The notes under the pieces are model-generated. The model worked only from the letters and a program-made list of their open reading frames with translations. It was not told the DNA's origin and made no database searches. Of a stretch of 64,000 nt of DNA, positions 39,749 through 48,636 are shown in pieces; the first letter of the stretch is position 1, and every line of letters begins with the position of its first letter. The DNA lies in the NCBI GenBank assembly GCA_946803585.1, contig CAMPEQ010000011.1:1-64000 (forward strand), in the 5' to 3' direction. This stretch comes from an uncultured Actinomycetes bacterium. Lineage in GTDB: Bacteria > Actinomycetota > Actinomycetes > S36-B12 > UBA10799. Both the position numbers and the translations under genes were made by a program.

Positions 39749-40816
39749 CTATTCGCCAGCTAGCCGTGCCGCCATATCGGCGTCCACACACGACTGCACG
39801 ACAGCCTCCAGCTCGCCATCTAGGACTTGGTCAAGGTTGTAGGACTTAAAGCCAGTGCGGTGATCGGCGAGGCGGTTCTCCGGGAAATTGTAAGTCCGGA
39901 TCCGCTCGGAGCGATCGACAGTTCGAACCTGAGCCTTACGCGACTCCGACGCCTCCGCTTCGGCCTTCTCCTCTTCCAAAGCAACGAGGCGAGCACGAAG
40001 AATCCGCATTGCCTGCTCGCGGTTCTGCAACTGCGACTTCTCGTTCTGGCACGACACAACGACGCCGGTGGGGACGTGAGTTATTCGCACTGCGGAGTCA
40101 GTCGTGTTCACGCTTTGACCACCCGGCCCAGATGAGCGAAAGACATCGATCCGCAGATCATTCGCATCGATCTCGACTTCGACCTCTTCGGTCTCAGGAA
40201 GCACGAGAACACCGGCCGCTGAGGTGTGGATTCGACCTTGCGATTCGGTTACTGGTACCCGCTGAACCCGGTGGACTCCGCCCTCGTAGCGAAGCCGGTC
40301 ATACGGCGCCTCACCTGGATCGGGCACGCCCTTGGCCTTGACCGCAACTGCGACGTCCTTGTACCCGCCGAGGTCTGACTCAACCGACCCAAGTACCTCG
40401 GTCTTCCACTTACGACGCTCGGCGTAGCGCAAGTACATACGCAGTAAGTCACCAGCGAACAGGGCTGACTCGTCTCCACCTTCGCCAGCCTTAATCTCCA
40501 AGATGACGTCTGATCCATCGAGTGGATCACGCGGAACGAGTAGCCCGGTGAGCTTGTCCGCGACCTCGTCGCGAGACTGCTCGATCGTGACGGCCTCATC
40601 AGCGAACGCCTGATCGGTTTCGCCTAACTCACGCGCGGCATCGAGGTCTTCACCGAGGGCGACCCACTGACGGTAGGTCTCGACGATGGGTCGCAACTCT
40701 GCATGTCGGCGCCCAACCTTGCGAGCCTGCTTTGGATCAGCGTGCAGGGTTGGATCACCGAGTTGACCTTCGAGGTCAGCATTCTCAACGAGCAGATCTT
40801 CGCAGCGCTCGAACAC
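39749..40816 (-). CDS. prfA: Peptide chain release factor 1
   Basis: Decodes UAG and UAA. The 355-residue protein has the P-x-T anticodon-mimic near residue 180 ([13 protein letters not shown]), and the GGQ catalytic loop in [20 protein letters not shown] near residue 230. GTG 40816 starts [19 protein letters not shown], matching the family. Directly upstream of prmC, which modifies the GGQ glutamine. Confidence 0.96.
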   Translation of the reverse strand: MFERCEDLLVENADLEGQLGDPTLHADPKQARKVGRRHAELRPIVETYRQWVALGEDLDAARELGETDQAFADEAVTIEQSRDEVADKLTGLLVPRDPLDGSDVILEIKAGEGGDESALFAGDLLRMYLRYAERRKWKTEVLGSVESDLGGYKDVAVAVKAKGVPDPGEAPYDRLRYEGGVHRVQRVPVTESQGRIHTSAAGVLVLPETEEVEVEIDANDLRIDVFRSSGPGGQSVNTTDSAVRITHVPTGVVVSCQNEKSQLQNREQAMRILRARLVALEEEKAEAEASESRKAQVRTVDRSERIRTYNFPENRLADHRTGFKSYNLDQVLDGELEAVVQSCVDADMAARLAGE

Positions 40817-40863
40817 TATGCACCGCCATTACTGTTAGTTGAAGTGAGTGGGATGGCGCTAGT

Positions 40864-41076
40864 TCAGCTCTTTCCCTTACCGAAGCGCTTCTCGAACTTG
40901 GCAACGCGTCCGCCTGTATCAAGGATCTTCTGCTTGCCCGTGTAGAACGGGTGACACTGACTGCACACGTCAGCGTGGATCTTGCCCTCTTTGGCGGTGC
41001 TGCGGGTCATGAACTCGTTCCCACAGGAACAGGTGACCGTAGTGTCGACGTACTCGGGATGGATACCGGCTTTCAT
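40864..41076 (-). CDS. rpmE: Ribosomal protein L31, zinc-binding (C+) type
   Basis: A 70-residue protein: MKAGIHPEY, then VTCSCGNEF with C-x-C and [15 protein letters not shown] with C-x2-C, which together form the zinc ribbon. ATG 41076 is preceded by AGGAGAAGTAA. In mycobacteria it follows rho directly; here a 15-kb island lies between them. Confidence 0.96.
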   Translation of the reverse strand: MKAGIHPEYVDTTVTCSCGNEFMTRSTAKEGKIHADVCSQCHPFYTGKQKILDTGGRVAKFEKRFGKGKS

Positions 41077-41239
41077 TTACTTCTCCTAGTGTCATGGTCC
41101 GGGTCGCAGGCGAAAGAGTCGCACAGCGTGAACCGGAACCGCTCTAGTGTGCCATGTGGCTCCCCTACTAACGCCAGGGAGGCAACTTTCTATTCCGAAT
41201 CGGGGGTTAGCGCGCACGTGGCGAACTACGCCAACGAGG

Positions 41240-41959
41240 CTACTTGAGCTTGCGCGCTGACACGAGACGGCTGGCATAAAACGGATTGCCGTACCACCCA
41301 TTGATTCCCAGTGACTTCGTCTTGACCTCCCGGGCGCCGAGCACCTGGAGTTGGTCGCGGTACTCCCCGACGTAGTGGATGTCGACAATTCGGATGTAGC
41401 CGCCGGGGCGAGTGATGCGCAAGATCTCAGCGAGGGCCTCGCGGCGACCAGCCTCGTCGTGATCAACATCATGAATCGCGATATTCGCGGTGACGAGATC
41501 GAACGTCTCATCAGCGAAGGGCATCGCCGTCATATCGCCAACTTGCAAGGTGGTCCGAGCGATGACGCCGTTCTGAGTCGCATTCTCGACCAGAGTTCGA
41601 CGCGCGACACCCTTCGCCGTCCGGCTGCGCCACAGGTCTAGGCCCACTCCGGCAGCAGTGGGAAACTGGATGAGCGTCTCGATCAGCACCATGCCACGGC
41701 CGCAGCCGACATCGAGGGACTCCTCTGGCTCCGGAACTCCTGCCAGGACCTTGCCCCACAACAAGAACCGACCTCGAACTGTGGTGTGTACGTAGATGGC
41801 GATTTGGACCAGGAGAAGTCCCGCGACGACGTAGCTGAAGTTCCGCGGAAACCCCACCTCTGTGTAGCCCAAAGCGATGAATGCCGCCGCACCGATAATG
41901 CTCAGCACTGGAACGATGAGTGCATCCACACCGTAGGAACCTAAGACACGGCGACTCAT
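41240..41959 (-). CDS. Membrane-anchored class I SAM-dependent methyltransferase
   Basis: A 239-residue protein. Two membrane helices at residues ~12-60 (LIVPVLSIIGAAAFIALGY and SYVVAGLLLVQIAIYV) are followed by a Rossmann methyltransferase domain with SLDVGCGRGMVLIETL (motif I), VGLDLW, TLQVGDMTAMPFADETFD and ILRITRPGGYIRIVD. The substrate is unknown; membrane anchoring suggests a lipid, quinone or wall intermediate. At the end of the island next to rpmE and divergent from the encapsulin gene. Confidence 0.85.
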   Translation of the reverse strand: MSRRVLGSYGVDALIVPVLSIIGAAAFIALGYTEVGFPRNFSYVVAGLLLVQIAIYVHTTVRGRFLLWGKVLAGVPEPEESLDVGCGRGMVLIETLIQFPTAAGVGLDLWRSRTAKGVARRTLVENATQNGVIARTTLQVGDMTAMPFADETFDLVTANIAIHDVDHDEAGRREALAEILRITRPGGYIRIVDIHYVGEYRDQLQVLGAREVKTKSLGINGWYGNPFYASRLVSARKLK

Positions 41960-42011
41960 TTGCAGTACCGGTCCTTTCTACGAGGAGACGCGATCGCTGT
42001 CGGGCGACAGT

Positions 42012-42057
42012 ATTCAACGAGCACAGGAATCAGCATTCACCGAGCACAGGAATCACC
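42012..42057. repeat. Tandem 23-bp direct repeat upstream of encapsulin
   Basis: Two adjacent 23-bp copies at 42012-42034 and 42035-42057 differ at two positions; both contain CGAGCACAGGAATCA. They lie 57-102 bp upstream of the candidate -35 box of the encapsulin promoter, so they could be a regulator site. Confidence 0.65.
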
Positions 42058-42113
42058 GAAGTTGGGCTCCATCCACGACGGCTTCACGAACTACCGGCAC
42101 CTTAGCCGACCGG

Positions 42114-42143
42114 TTGTCCCAACGTCTCAAGCACAAGTAGGCT
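42114..42143 (+). promoter_or_regulatory. Candidate promoter for encapsulin-DyP operon
   Basis: TTGTCC at 42114-42119 and TAGGCT at 42138-42143 with an 18-bp spacer, followed by a GGGAG ribosome site at 42170-42174 and GTG 42180. Confidence 0.45.
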
Positions 42144-42179
42144 ACTAACACCATCGACATTCACCATTTGGGAGTTGCA

Positions 42180-42986
42180 GTGGATCATCTGTTACGTCAA
42201 AAAGCGCCGATTAGCGATGCTGGCTGGGCAGAGATCGAGGGCGAAGCGACCCGGTCCCTGCGCCACTACCTGGCCGCACGCAAGCTTATTGACTACAGCG
42301 CCACCGGCGACTGGAGCACCTCGGCCCTGCCCCTAGGCCGGGTTGAGCAGGTGCCAACGAACGCGGACGGCGTTGAACTCGCAACCCGAGTTGTTCAGTC
42401 CTTCGCCGACCTGCGAGTCCCGTTCCAGATCAGCCGTCGCGAGCTCGACGCTCTCGACCGCGGTGCCAACGATTTCGACACCGATCCGGTAATCGCAGCC
42501 GCTCGCGCTGCCGCACTGGCCGAAGACAAGGCCGTATTCGCCGGAAATCCTGGACTGGGAATCGCCGGGGTAGGCAGCGCCACGACCAACGAGGTCATCT
42601 CAATTGATGACAACTTCGCCGACTTCCCCGATAGCGTCGCAAAGGCACTCGACGTCCTTCAGGAGAAGAGCATCGCTGGGCCGTACGCCATGGCGATGGG
42701 TCCGCGATGCTGGACAGGCGTGATGGAAAGCTCCGAGAAGGGTGGCTACCCGCTCATCAAACACCTCAACCTCATGCTCGACGTCCCCGTTGTGTGGGCG
42801 CCTTCGGTTGAAGGGGCCCTCTTGCTGAGCCTGCGAGGAGGCGACTACGAGATCCGCGGCGGCCAGGACTGGTCAATCGGCTATCTAGAACACGACCGCG
42901 ACACGGTGACGCTCTACTTGGAAGAGAGTCTCACCGCCTTGGTCAATACCCCCGAGGCTGCCGTGCGCTTCGACTTCACTCAGTAG
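42180..42986 (+). CDS. Encapsulin nanocompartment shell protein (family 1)
   Basis: A 268-residue HK97-fold shell protein; many copies form a hollow protein cage. It starts DHLLRQKAPISDAGWAEIEGEA, the typical family 1 N-terminus that binds the cargo peptide, then LRHYLAARKLIDYSA, with IAGPYAMAMGPRCWTGVMES and IRGGQDWSIGYLEHDRDTV near the C-terminus. GTG 42180 is preferred to the TTG at 42168: GGGAG lies five bases before it and family members start here. The DyP peroxidase gene follows after two bases, the standard cargo arrangement. The operon faces away from the methyltransferase. Confidence 0.95.
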   Translation: MDHLLRQKAPISDAGWAEIEGEATRSLRHYLAARKLIDYSATGDWSTSALPLGRVEQVPTNADGVELATRVVQSFADLRVPFQISRRELDALDRGANDFDTDPVIAAARAAALAEDKAVFAGNPGLGIAGVGSATTNEVISIDDNFADFPDSVAKALDVLQEKSIAGPYAMAMGPRCWTGVMESSEKGGYPLIKHLNLMLDVPVVWAPSVEGALLLSLRGGDYEIRGGQDWSIGYLEHDRDTVTLYLEESLTALVNTPEAAVRFDFTQ

Positions 42987-42988
42987 CA

Positions 42989-44041
42989 ATGGCCGATCCA
43001 CAACCGGGCCTATTCGCTGAGGGTCTGATAGCTCACCACCATGTCGAGTTCGTGTTGGATGAGTCTGTGTCGCTTGACACCGCTATCGCCACGATTTCTC
43101 AAGCCCGCCGCAATGCGATCTGGCTGGGCGGACCCAACGTCATCTGGGGATTTCGACCAGACTTTTGGCGGCGGTTCTCACCTGACACCATTCCGAGCTC
43201 AGTCGTTGATTTCACCGAGATAAGCGGACCAGCGGGACTCTTCGCCCCTGCGACCGGATTCGATATCTGGATCTGGTGCAGTAGCTACACCCAGGCCTAC
43301 GCATCGCTGGCCGCCCGAACCATCATGGACACGCTTGCGCCGATCGCTTCGGTGGCGGTCGATTTAGCGGCCTACAAAGCCCCAGACAGCCGCGACCCGA
43401 TCGGCTACATCGACGGAACCGAGAATCCACTGCCGGACGAGGCACTACAGGTCGCCCTGTTTCCACCCGGCTCAGTCGGTGAGGGTGGGACTGATGTGTG
43501 CATCCAAAAATGGGTGCACAATATGCCTGCCTTCAATGCGCTATCGATTCCTGAGCAGGATGGGGTCATCGGTCGAACGAAGGCTGACAGCATCCAGCTG
43601 TCCGGCGATCAGATGCCGCCGACCTCCCACGTCAGCCGCAACACCGTCGAGGATGCCGCAGGCAACGAACGTCATATCTTTCGCCGGAATACCCCGTTCT
43701 CCGATACCGACGAGACCGGTACACAGTTCATTGGCCTGACGAACGATCCGCCCCTGATGGATCTCATGCTCGACCGGATGTTCGGATCCAGCGCAGATGG
43801 CCTCATCGACGACCTCACCAGGTTCTCTACTCCGGTGACGGGTTCGTTCTACTTCGTTCCATCCATGCCAGCATTAACAGCCGAGTTCGGACCGCTGAAG
43901 GATCCCGAGGATGACGACGACGCTGATGGTGGAGTCGATTCAGGTTCTGATCCGAACGGCGCACAGCGGCCAACGGGGCTCGGAATCGGCTCCCTGCGAA
44001 TTCCGGTCGGCAATCAACCGGATACGACTGAACTCGACTAG
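42989..44041 (+). CDS. Dye-decolorising peroxidase with encapsulin cargo peptide
   Basis: A heme peroxidase of 350 residues. The DyP signature GYIDGTENP (G-x2-DG) near residue 140 carries the catalytic Asp, and SHVSRNTVEDAAGNERHIFRRNTPF near residue 215-235 contains the proximal His and distal Arg region. After the fold comes an acidic linker with DPEDDDDADGG, then TGLGIGSLRIPVG near residues 327-339, the G-S-L-(K/R) targeting motif that docks cargo on the shell. The motif is not at the extreme end: about 11 residues (GNQPDTTELD region) follow. No ribosome site of its own, so translation is probably coupled to the shell gene. Confidence 0.93.
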   Translation: MADPQPGLFAEGLIAHHHVEFVLDESVSLDTAIATISQARRNAIWLGGPNVIWGFRPDFWRRFSPDTIPSSVVDFTEISGPAGLFAPATGFDIWIWCSSYTQAYASLAARTIMDTLAPIASVAVDLAAYKAPDSRDPIGYIDGTENPLPDEALQVALFPPGSVGEGGTDVCIQKWVHNMPAFNALSIPEQDGVIGRTKADSIQLSGDQMPPTSHVSRNTVEDAAGNERHIFRRNTPFSDTDETGTQFIGLTNDPPLMDLMLDRMFGSSADGLIDDLTRFSTPVTGSFYFVPSMPALTAEFGPLKDPEDDDDADGGVDSGSDPNGAQRPTGLGIGSLRIPVGNQPDTTELD

Positions 44042-44046
44042 CTTGT

Positions 44047-45390
44047 CTAACCGACCAGGGACTCCCGCTTCACAACGTCCGTGATGATGTCTAGTGCTTC
44101 TTCCAACAAGGCGAAGCCGATCACTAACGGTGGAAGGAAACGTAGGACATTGCCGTAGGTTCCGGCGGTTAAGACCAGCACACCTTCGCGAAGACAGGCT
44201 GCGGAAATCCGCTTAGTCAGCGCGGCATCGGGCTCCAGAGTTCCGGGTTTGACGAGTTCAATCGCCATCAGGGCGCCGCGACCGCGGACCTCGGCTACGG
44301 CCTGCGTCGACTCAGCCAAGGCACTCAGCTGCCGATTCATGACATCGCCAATTTGCTTTGCTCTGTCAACGAGATCTAGATCGATCATTGTCTGGATCGA
44401 ACCTAGCGCAGCAGCACACGCCACCGGGTTCCCGCCATAAGTCCCGCCTAGGCCACCAACATGGACTGCGTCCATGATTTCCGCTCGACCGGTTACGCCC
44501 GCCAATGGCATCCCACCGGCGATTCCCTTCGCCGTCGTGACGAGGTCGGGGACGATCCCCTCATGGTCACTTGCGAACCATGCGCCGGTCCGGGCAAAAC
44601 CGGTCTGGACCTCATCGGCAATAAATACGATTCCGTTAGCAGTCGCGTAGTCGGTGAGAGCTCGAAGGAAGCCAGGCGCAGGGACGACGAATCCGCCTTC
44701 ACCCATGATCGGCTCAATGATGATTGCAGCGATGTCGCTTGCGCCAATCTCGGCATCCATGCGACTGATCGCCTCCGCAGCCGCCTGTTCGCCAGATCTC
44801 GAATCGCGCAACGGGTACGAGGTCGACATTCGGTAAATCTCTGAAGCAAACGGACCGAATCCGTGTTTGAAGGGCATCGCTTTTGCGGTGAGACCCATCG
44901 TCAGGTTCGTGCGTCCGTGGTAGCCGTGTTCGAAGGCGACGATCGCGGTTCGGCCGGTGTAACTGCGGGCAACCTTGATGGCATTCTCTACAGCTTCAGC
45001 ACCGGAGTTAAACAGCGCCGAACGCTTCTCGTGATCGCCTGGAGTCAACTCGTTGAGCTTCTCGCAGACATCAAGGTAACCGTCGTAGCCGGCAATCATG
45101 AAGCACGTGTGCGTCAGCTTGGCGACTTGCTCCTGCACACCTTCAACGACCAGCGGCGCAGAGTTTCCAACGGACGTGACGGCAATCCCGGATCCCATAT
45201 CGATGAAGGAGTTGCCGTCAACATCGAGCAAGATTCCTCCCCCGCCCCTAGCCGCGAAGATCGGATGAGCGGCGCCCACGCCCGCCGACACCGATGCCGC
45301 ACGCCGGGCCATCAGCTCAACCGAGACGGGTCCAGGGATAGCTGTGACGACATTGCGCTGTTGGACAAGCTCAGGTAAATCAGTGGTCAC
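44047..45390 (-). CDS. gabT: 4-aminobutyrate aminotransferase
   Basis: A class III PLP aminotransferase, 447 residues, converting GABA and 2-oxoglutarate to succinate semialdehyde and glutamate. It has FNSGAEAVENAIKVARSYTGR near residue 125, FEHGYHGRTNLTMGLT, FIADEVQTGFARTG near residue 255, and the PLP Lys in VTTAKGIAGGMPLAGV near residue 285. GTG 45390 has AAAGG eight bases upstream. Convergent with DyP (6-bp gap) and divergent from the amine oxidase gene, with palindromes between. Confidence 0.9.
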   Translation of the reverse strand: MTTDLPELVQQRNVVTAIPGPVSVELMARRAASVSAGVGAAHPIFAARGGGGILLDVDGNSFIDMGSGIAVTSVGNSAPLVVEGVQEQVAKLTHTCFMIAGYDGYLDVCEKLNELTPGDHEKRSALFNSGAEAVENAIKVARSYTGRTAIVAFEHGYHGRTNLTMGLTAKAMPFKHGFGPFASEIYRMSTSYPLRDSRSGEQAAAEAISRMDAEIGASDIAAIIIEPIMGEGGFVVPAPGFLRALTDYATANGIVFIADEVQTGFARTGAWFASDHEGIVPDLVTTAKGIAGGMPLAGVTGRAEIMDAVHVGGLGGTYGGNPVACAAALGSIQTMIDLDLVDRAKQIGDVMNRQLSALAESTQAVAEVRGRGALMAIELVKPGTLEPDAALTKRISAACLREGVLVLTAGTYGNVLRFLPPLVIGFALLEEALDIITDVVKRESLVG

Positions 45391-45408
45391 CGCAGGCGCC
45401 TTTCATTC

Positions 45409-45424
45409 AGCGCACGTGTGCGCT
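45409..45424. promoter_or_regulatory. Inverted repeat upstream of gabT
   Basis: AGCGCAC at 45409-45415 and GTGCGCT at 45418-45424 with a 2-bp spacer, a 16-bp palindrome 19-34 bp before the gabT GTG, in the 5' leader or promoter. A second, shorter inverted repeat, GAGTAcTACTC, lies at 45427-45437. Confidence 0.5.
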
Positions 45425-45544
45425 CGGGAGTACTACTCTCTGGCCGAAGAATAGCCTGAGAACACGCCTCTTCACCCGCCTCGATAGCCCAATAGCGGGG
45501 CATACCCATGCCACGACAGGACGCGGAGTAGTGGCGTCCTCTAG

Positions 45545-45585
45545 CGTGACGCCAGGTGATCGTGAGTCGACTCAATGGCGTCACG
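45545..45585. promoter_or_regulatory. Palindromes upstream of the flavin amine oxidase gene
   Basis: A perfect 10-bp inverted repeat CGTGACGCCA 45545-45554 / TGGCGTCACG 45576-45585 encloses a perfect 12-bp palindrome TGAGTCGACTCA at 45563-45574. Located 26-67 bp before GTG 45612, so a candidate operator for a repressor of the divergent amine-catabolism genes. Confidence 0.5.
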
Positions 45586-45611
45586 ATCTGACACATCTCA
45601 GGAGACCCGCT

Positions 45612-46976
45612 GTGGAATACGAAGCTGATGTCATCGTCGTCGGAGCTGGACTGTCTGGTCTCATTGCGGCACGGGAGGTTGGCAAGGCGGGCTACAGCGC
45701 CGTCATCCTGGAAGCTAACGACCGAGTTGGCGGTCGCATCCTCACCGAAGAGGTCATTGCGGGTATGCCCCTAGAACTCGGCGCCCAGTGGATCGGCGAT
45801 ACCCACCATCGAATGTTCACCCTGGCCGACGAGCTAGGCGTCGAGACCTTCGCCCAGTTTGAAGACGGCGAGACGACATATGAGATCAACGGTCCGGTCC
45901 AGCGCGAAGAGCAGTTCCAACGCGAAAACGCCGACGAGCTCGGCGAGCTGACACGCGTGTTAGCGACGATCGATGAGTTCTGCGAACAGATCAACGTCGA
46001 GGAGCCGTGGCTCAGCCAGAACGCGGCCGAATGGGACAAGATCACAGCAGGCGCCTGGCTCGACGCCCAGGGTTTGGGACCCACTGCGCGAACAATGATC
46101 GAGATCTGCACCGTCGGGATTCTGGCCGTTCCCACTCATGAGGTCTCGTTCCTCGACTTGCTCTATAACGTGGCTGTCTGCGGCGTCACAGCCGAGCTAC
46201 TTGCCGAGTCCGAGGGCGGCGCCCAGACGACGAGGTTCGTCGGCGGCACCAGTGAGATCCCTAAGCGACTCGCTGCCAGCCTGGGCGACGCAATCGTGCT
46301 CGGGGCCCAAGTGCAAACCATCGAATACAAGGACGGACCGACGAGCTCGGTGAAGGTCATCTGCCGCAACGGTGTCGTCGCACACGGTCGCCAGGTGGTT
46401 GTTGCCCTGGCCCCGACCTTGGCAGGCCGGATCACCTACGTTCCGCCGCTACCCGGCATCCGCGACCAGCTCACCCAACGAATGCCCCAGGCCTCGGCAG
46501 TCAAGGTCTTCGCCATCTACGACGAGCCCTTCTGGCGCGCCGACGGACTCAACGGTCAGCTCATCTCCGACCTCGGTCCCGCGCGAATGTCCAACGACAG
46601 CTGTATCGCCGACGGCGATGTGGGTGTGATCCTGGCGTTCCTCGAAGGCGAGCAGGCGCGAACGTTTGGCCGACTCCCCCAAGACGAACTCCACCGACTT
46701 GTCACCGAGGAGCTCGCTCGTCACTTCGGTCCACGTGCCGCCAAACCCGAGCTAGTCGTATCCGGCGAATGGGCGAACCGCCCCTTCACCCGCGGCTGCT
46801 ACAACGCGAACATGGGTCCCTACGTGTGGACCAACTTCGGCAGTGCGCTAGCCGCTCCAATCGGACCGATCAAATGGGGCGCAACTGAAACGGCAACGTC
46901 GTGGAGTGCCTACATGGAAGGCGCGGTCCAAGCCGGACAACGAGCAGCATCTGAGGCGATTGACGCGATGTCCTAG
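45612..46976 (+). CDS. Flavin monoamine oxidase (putrescine oxidase-like)
   Basis: An FAD amine oxidase of 454 residues. The N-terminal dinucleotide site is DVIVVGAGLSGLIAAREVGKA, followed by AVILEANDRVGGRILTEEV and LGAQWIGDTHHRM; the C-terminal FAD region is GATETATSWSAYMEGAVQAGQRAA. The family oxidises primary amines to aldehydes with release of ammonia and hydrogen peroxide; putrescine is a likely but unproven substrate. GTG 45612 has AGGAG at 45600-45604. The nearby peroxidase cage and aldehyde dehydrogenase fit its products. Confidence 0.88.
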   Translation: MEYEADVIVVGAGLSGLIAAREVGKAGYSAVILEANDRVGGRILTEEVIAGMPLELGAQWIGDTHHRMFTLADELGVETFAQFEDGETTYEINGPVQREEQFQRENADELGELTRVLATIDEFCEQINVEEPWLSQNAAEWDKITAGAWLDAQGLGPTARTMIEICTVGILAVPTHEVSFLDLLYNVAVCGVTAELLAESEGGAQTTRFVGGTSEIPKRLAASLGDAIVLGAQVQTIEYKDGPTSSVKVICRNGVVAHGRQVVVALAPTLAGRITYVPPLPGIRDQLTQRMPQASAVKVFAIYDEPFWRADGLNGQLISDLGPARMSNDSCIADGDVGVILAFLEGEQARTFGRLPQDELHRLVTEELARHFGPRAAKPELVVSGEWANRPFTRGCYNANMGPYVWTNFGSALAAPIGPIKWGATETATSWSAYMEGAVQAGQRAASEAIDAMS

Positions 46977-47026
46977 GCAATCGTTCCTAGGAAATCGCTA
47001 CCGTGACAAGAATGAGTTGATCGGCC

Positions 47027-48559
47027 CTATTTCACGAATGAGAGCGGCTGGAGGTCACGTTCGTCGTCAATCGATTCACTGACGTACATCCCACGGATTC
47101 CGTTGATGTAGTCGAGCGCACGCTTAGTTAGTCCCTCGTCTGTCTGCATCCGACCCTTGGTGACCAAGATACCGAGATCGGCTCCGTGAAAGCGGTAGTC
47201 GCCCGGGCCGTAGACCCGCATGAAGAACGCCTCGTTCTCATCGATGACCTCGTGCCAGTCGAGAGCAACCTGGGTGAACCGCAGCGTGCCGTCTTCTTCC
47301 AAGCGGTACGAACCAGTCAGCGGGGCGGCCAGGATCCGTTCAACATCGTCACCTGGATCCTTCATGATCAGCTGGGACCAGACGTCAACCGCTGCAAGCT
47401 CTCGCCACCGCTCATTGATGTCCTCGACGTCGATCGTGTAGTCCACGTCCATGTATTCGAGCAGGTGGAATAGAAATAGTGGGATGTCGGCGTAGGCACC
47501 AGCGGTGACGTTCGTCATCGACGACGCACCGGAAATCCGCGGATTCACCTCGCCGAGGTACACCTGCCCATCGTCGATATCGACGAGCACGTCGACCTCG
47601 AAGAAGCCTCGGTAACCCTCCTCGCGCAGGCGATCGCCAAAGCGTCGAACGAGGTCAATAGCCCTTGTTCGGTGCTCTGAGCTCAGGGCGCCGGGAAACA
47701 CATCGTTGCCACACCAACCACCCTCGTACGGTGTGAGTTCGGGGTAGCCGGTGAGGTCGGTCATGAACGGGCCGACAACAGTGCCGTGTTCCGTGAGAAC
47801 GGCCTCGACCGCAGCCGCCCGATTGTTGATCCGTTTCATAATCTTGAGCTTCTCGCCGATGATGTCCTCGGCGTGCTCGTCCCAATCTTCCTCGGCGTCA
47901 ATGAAGAACGTGGTCTTCCCCGAATCTCCGTAGGGAGTTTGAACGACAAGGTCGCTACCAAGTTTGTGCTCTTGGGCAACTTGCATGAGTTCGTCCCAGG
48001 TGCTCACTCCATCGGAGAGCAGGTTCGGCACACTCGGGGCACCGGCCTCGTTACCGAGTTGGGTGGTAACAATCTTGGAATCAAGGCGTCGCCGAAGCTT
48101 GTCGGAGGGAAGAATCAGTTCGTAGCCCAGCTCGCGACAGATCTCTTCGGTTTCCTCATCGAAGAAGACCATGGCAATTCGAGGGGTTCCACCCTTAGCT
48201 GCAATGAACGCCTGGACCTCGGGGTCACGCAGGAGATAGTTATTGATCGACTCGCTGTCTTCGAACTCGACATAGGGCTTGTTGCGCGGACTGAACACGC
48301 GAGGGTGGGCACCGTCCCACGAGTCGTAGTACGCGACGTAGTTGAAGTTGCGAACGAAGCGATCGATCCCGAGCAGGTTGAACGCGGTTGGGCCGAAGAA
48401 GAACACCGGTGAGGTATTCGTTCGAAAGAAGGCCCGGATCTCTGACAGCCCGTTGAGATGGCGTCGCGGAGTTGCCTGCTTCATGGCTTCACCTGTCACT
48501 GCTTCATCGACGGATTGCGAACCAGTTGCATCATTTCCAGCGGCCGAGGCGTCGGTCAT
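47027..48559 (-). CDS. ATP-grasp ligase-like protein, uncharacterised
   Basis: A 510-residue protein with a disordered N-terminus (to about residue 35), a Rossmann-like pre-ATP domain (SPVFFFGPTAFNLLGIDRF), and the ATP-grasp fold from about residue 165: LRRRLDSKIVTTQLGNEAGAPSVP, SDLVVQTPYGDSGKTTFFI (grasp loop), and FFEVDVLVDIDDGQVYLGEVNPRISGASS with the Mg-binding Glu and Asn. Such domains form carboxyl-amine or carboxyl-thiol bonds via an acyl phosphate. It has no biotin-carrier or CPSase partner nearby, so the common annotation as biotin carboxylase is not supported. It sits in an amine catabolism cluster and might ligate an amine to an amino acid. GGAG lies six bases before ATG 48559. Confidence 0.72.
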   Translation of the reverse strand: MTDASAAGNDATGSQSVDEAVTGEAMKQATPRRHLNGLSEIRAFFRTNTSPVFFFGPTAFNLLGIDRFVRNFNYVAYYDSWDGAHPRVFSPRNKPYVEFEDSESINNYLLRDPEVQAFIAAKGGTPRIAMVFFDEETEEICRELGYELILPSDKLRRRLDSKIVTTQLGNEAGAPSVPNLLSDGVSTWDELMQVAQEHKLGSDLVVQTPYGDSGKTTFFIDAEEDWDEHAEDIIGEKLKIMKRINNRAAAVEAVLTEHGTVVGPFMTDLTGYPELTPYEGGWCGNDVFPGALSSEHRTRAIDLVRRFGDRLREEGYRGFFEVDVLVDIDDGQVYLGEVNPRISGASSMTNVTAGAYADIPLFLFHLLEYMDVDYTIDVEDINERWRELAAVDVWSQLIMKDPGDDVERILAAPLTGSYRLEEDGTLRFTQVALDWHEVIDENEAFFMRVYGPGDYRFHGADLGILVTKGRMQTDEGLTKRALDYINGIRGMYVSESIDDERDLQPLSFVK

Positions 48560-48636
48560 GGTGATCTCCAAGAAGCGTTGCGGGTGCGCGTCCAAGCGGG
48601 GGTACTTGGCGATAGGAGCACGAAGATAACCGGACT

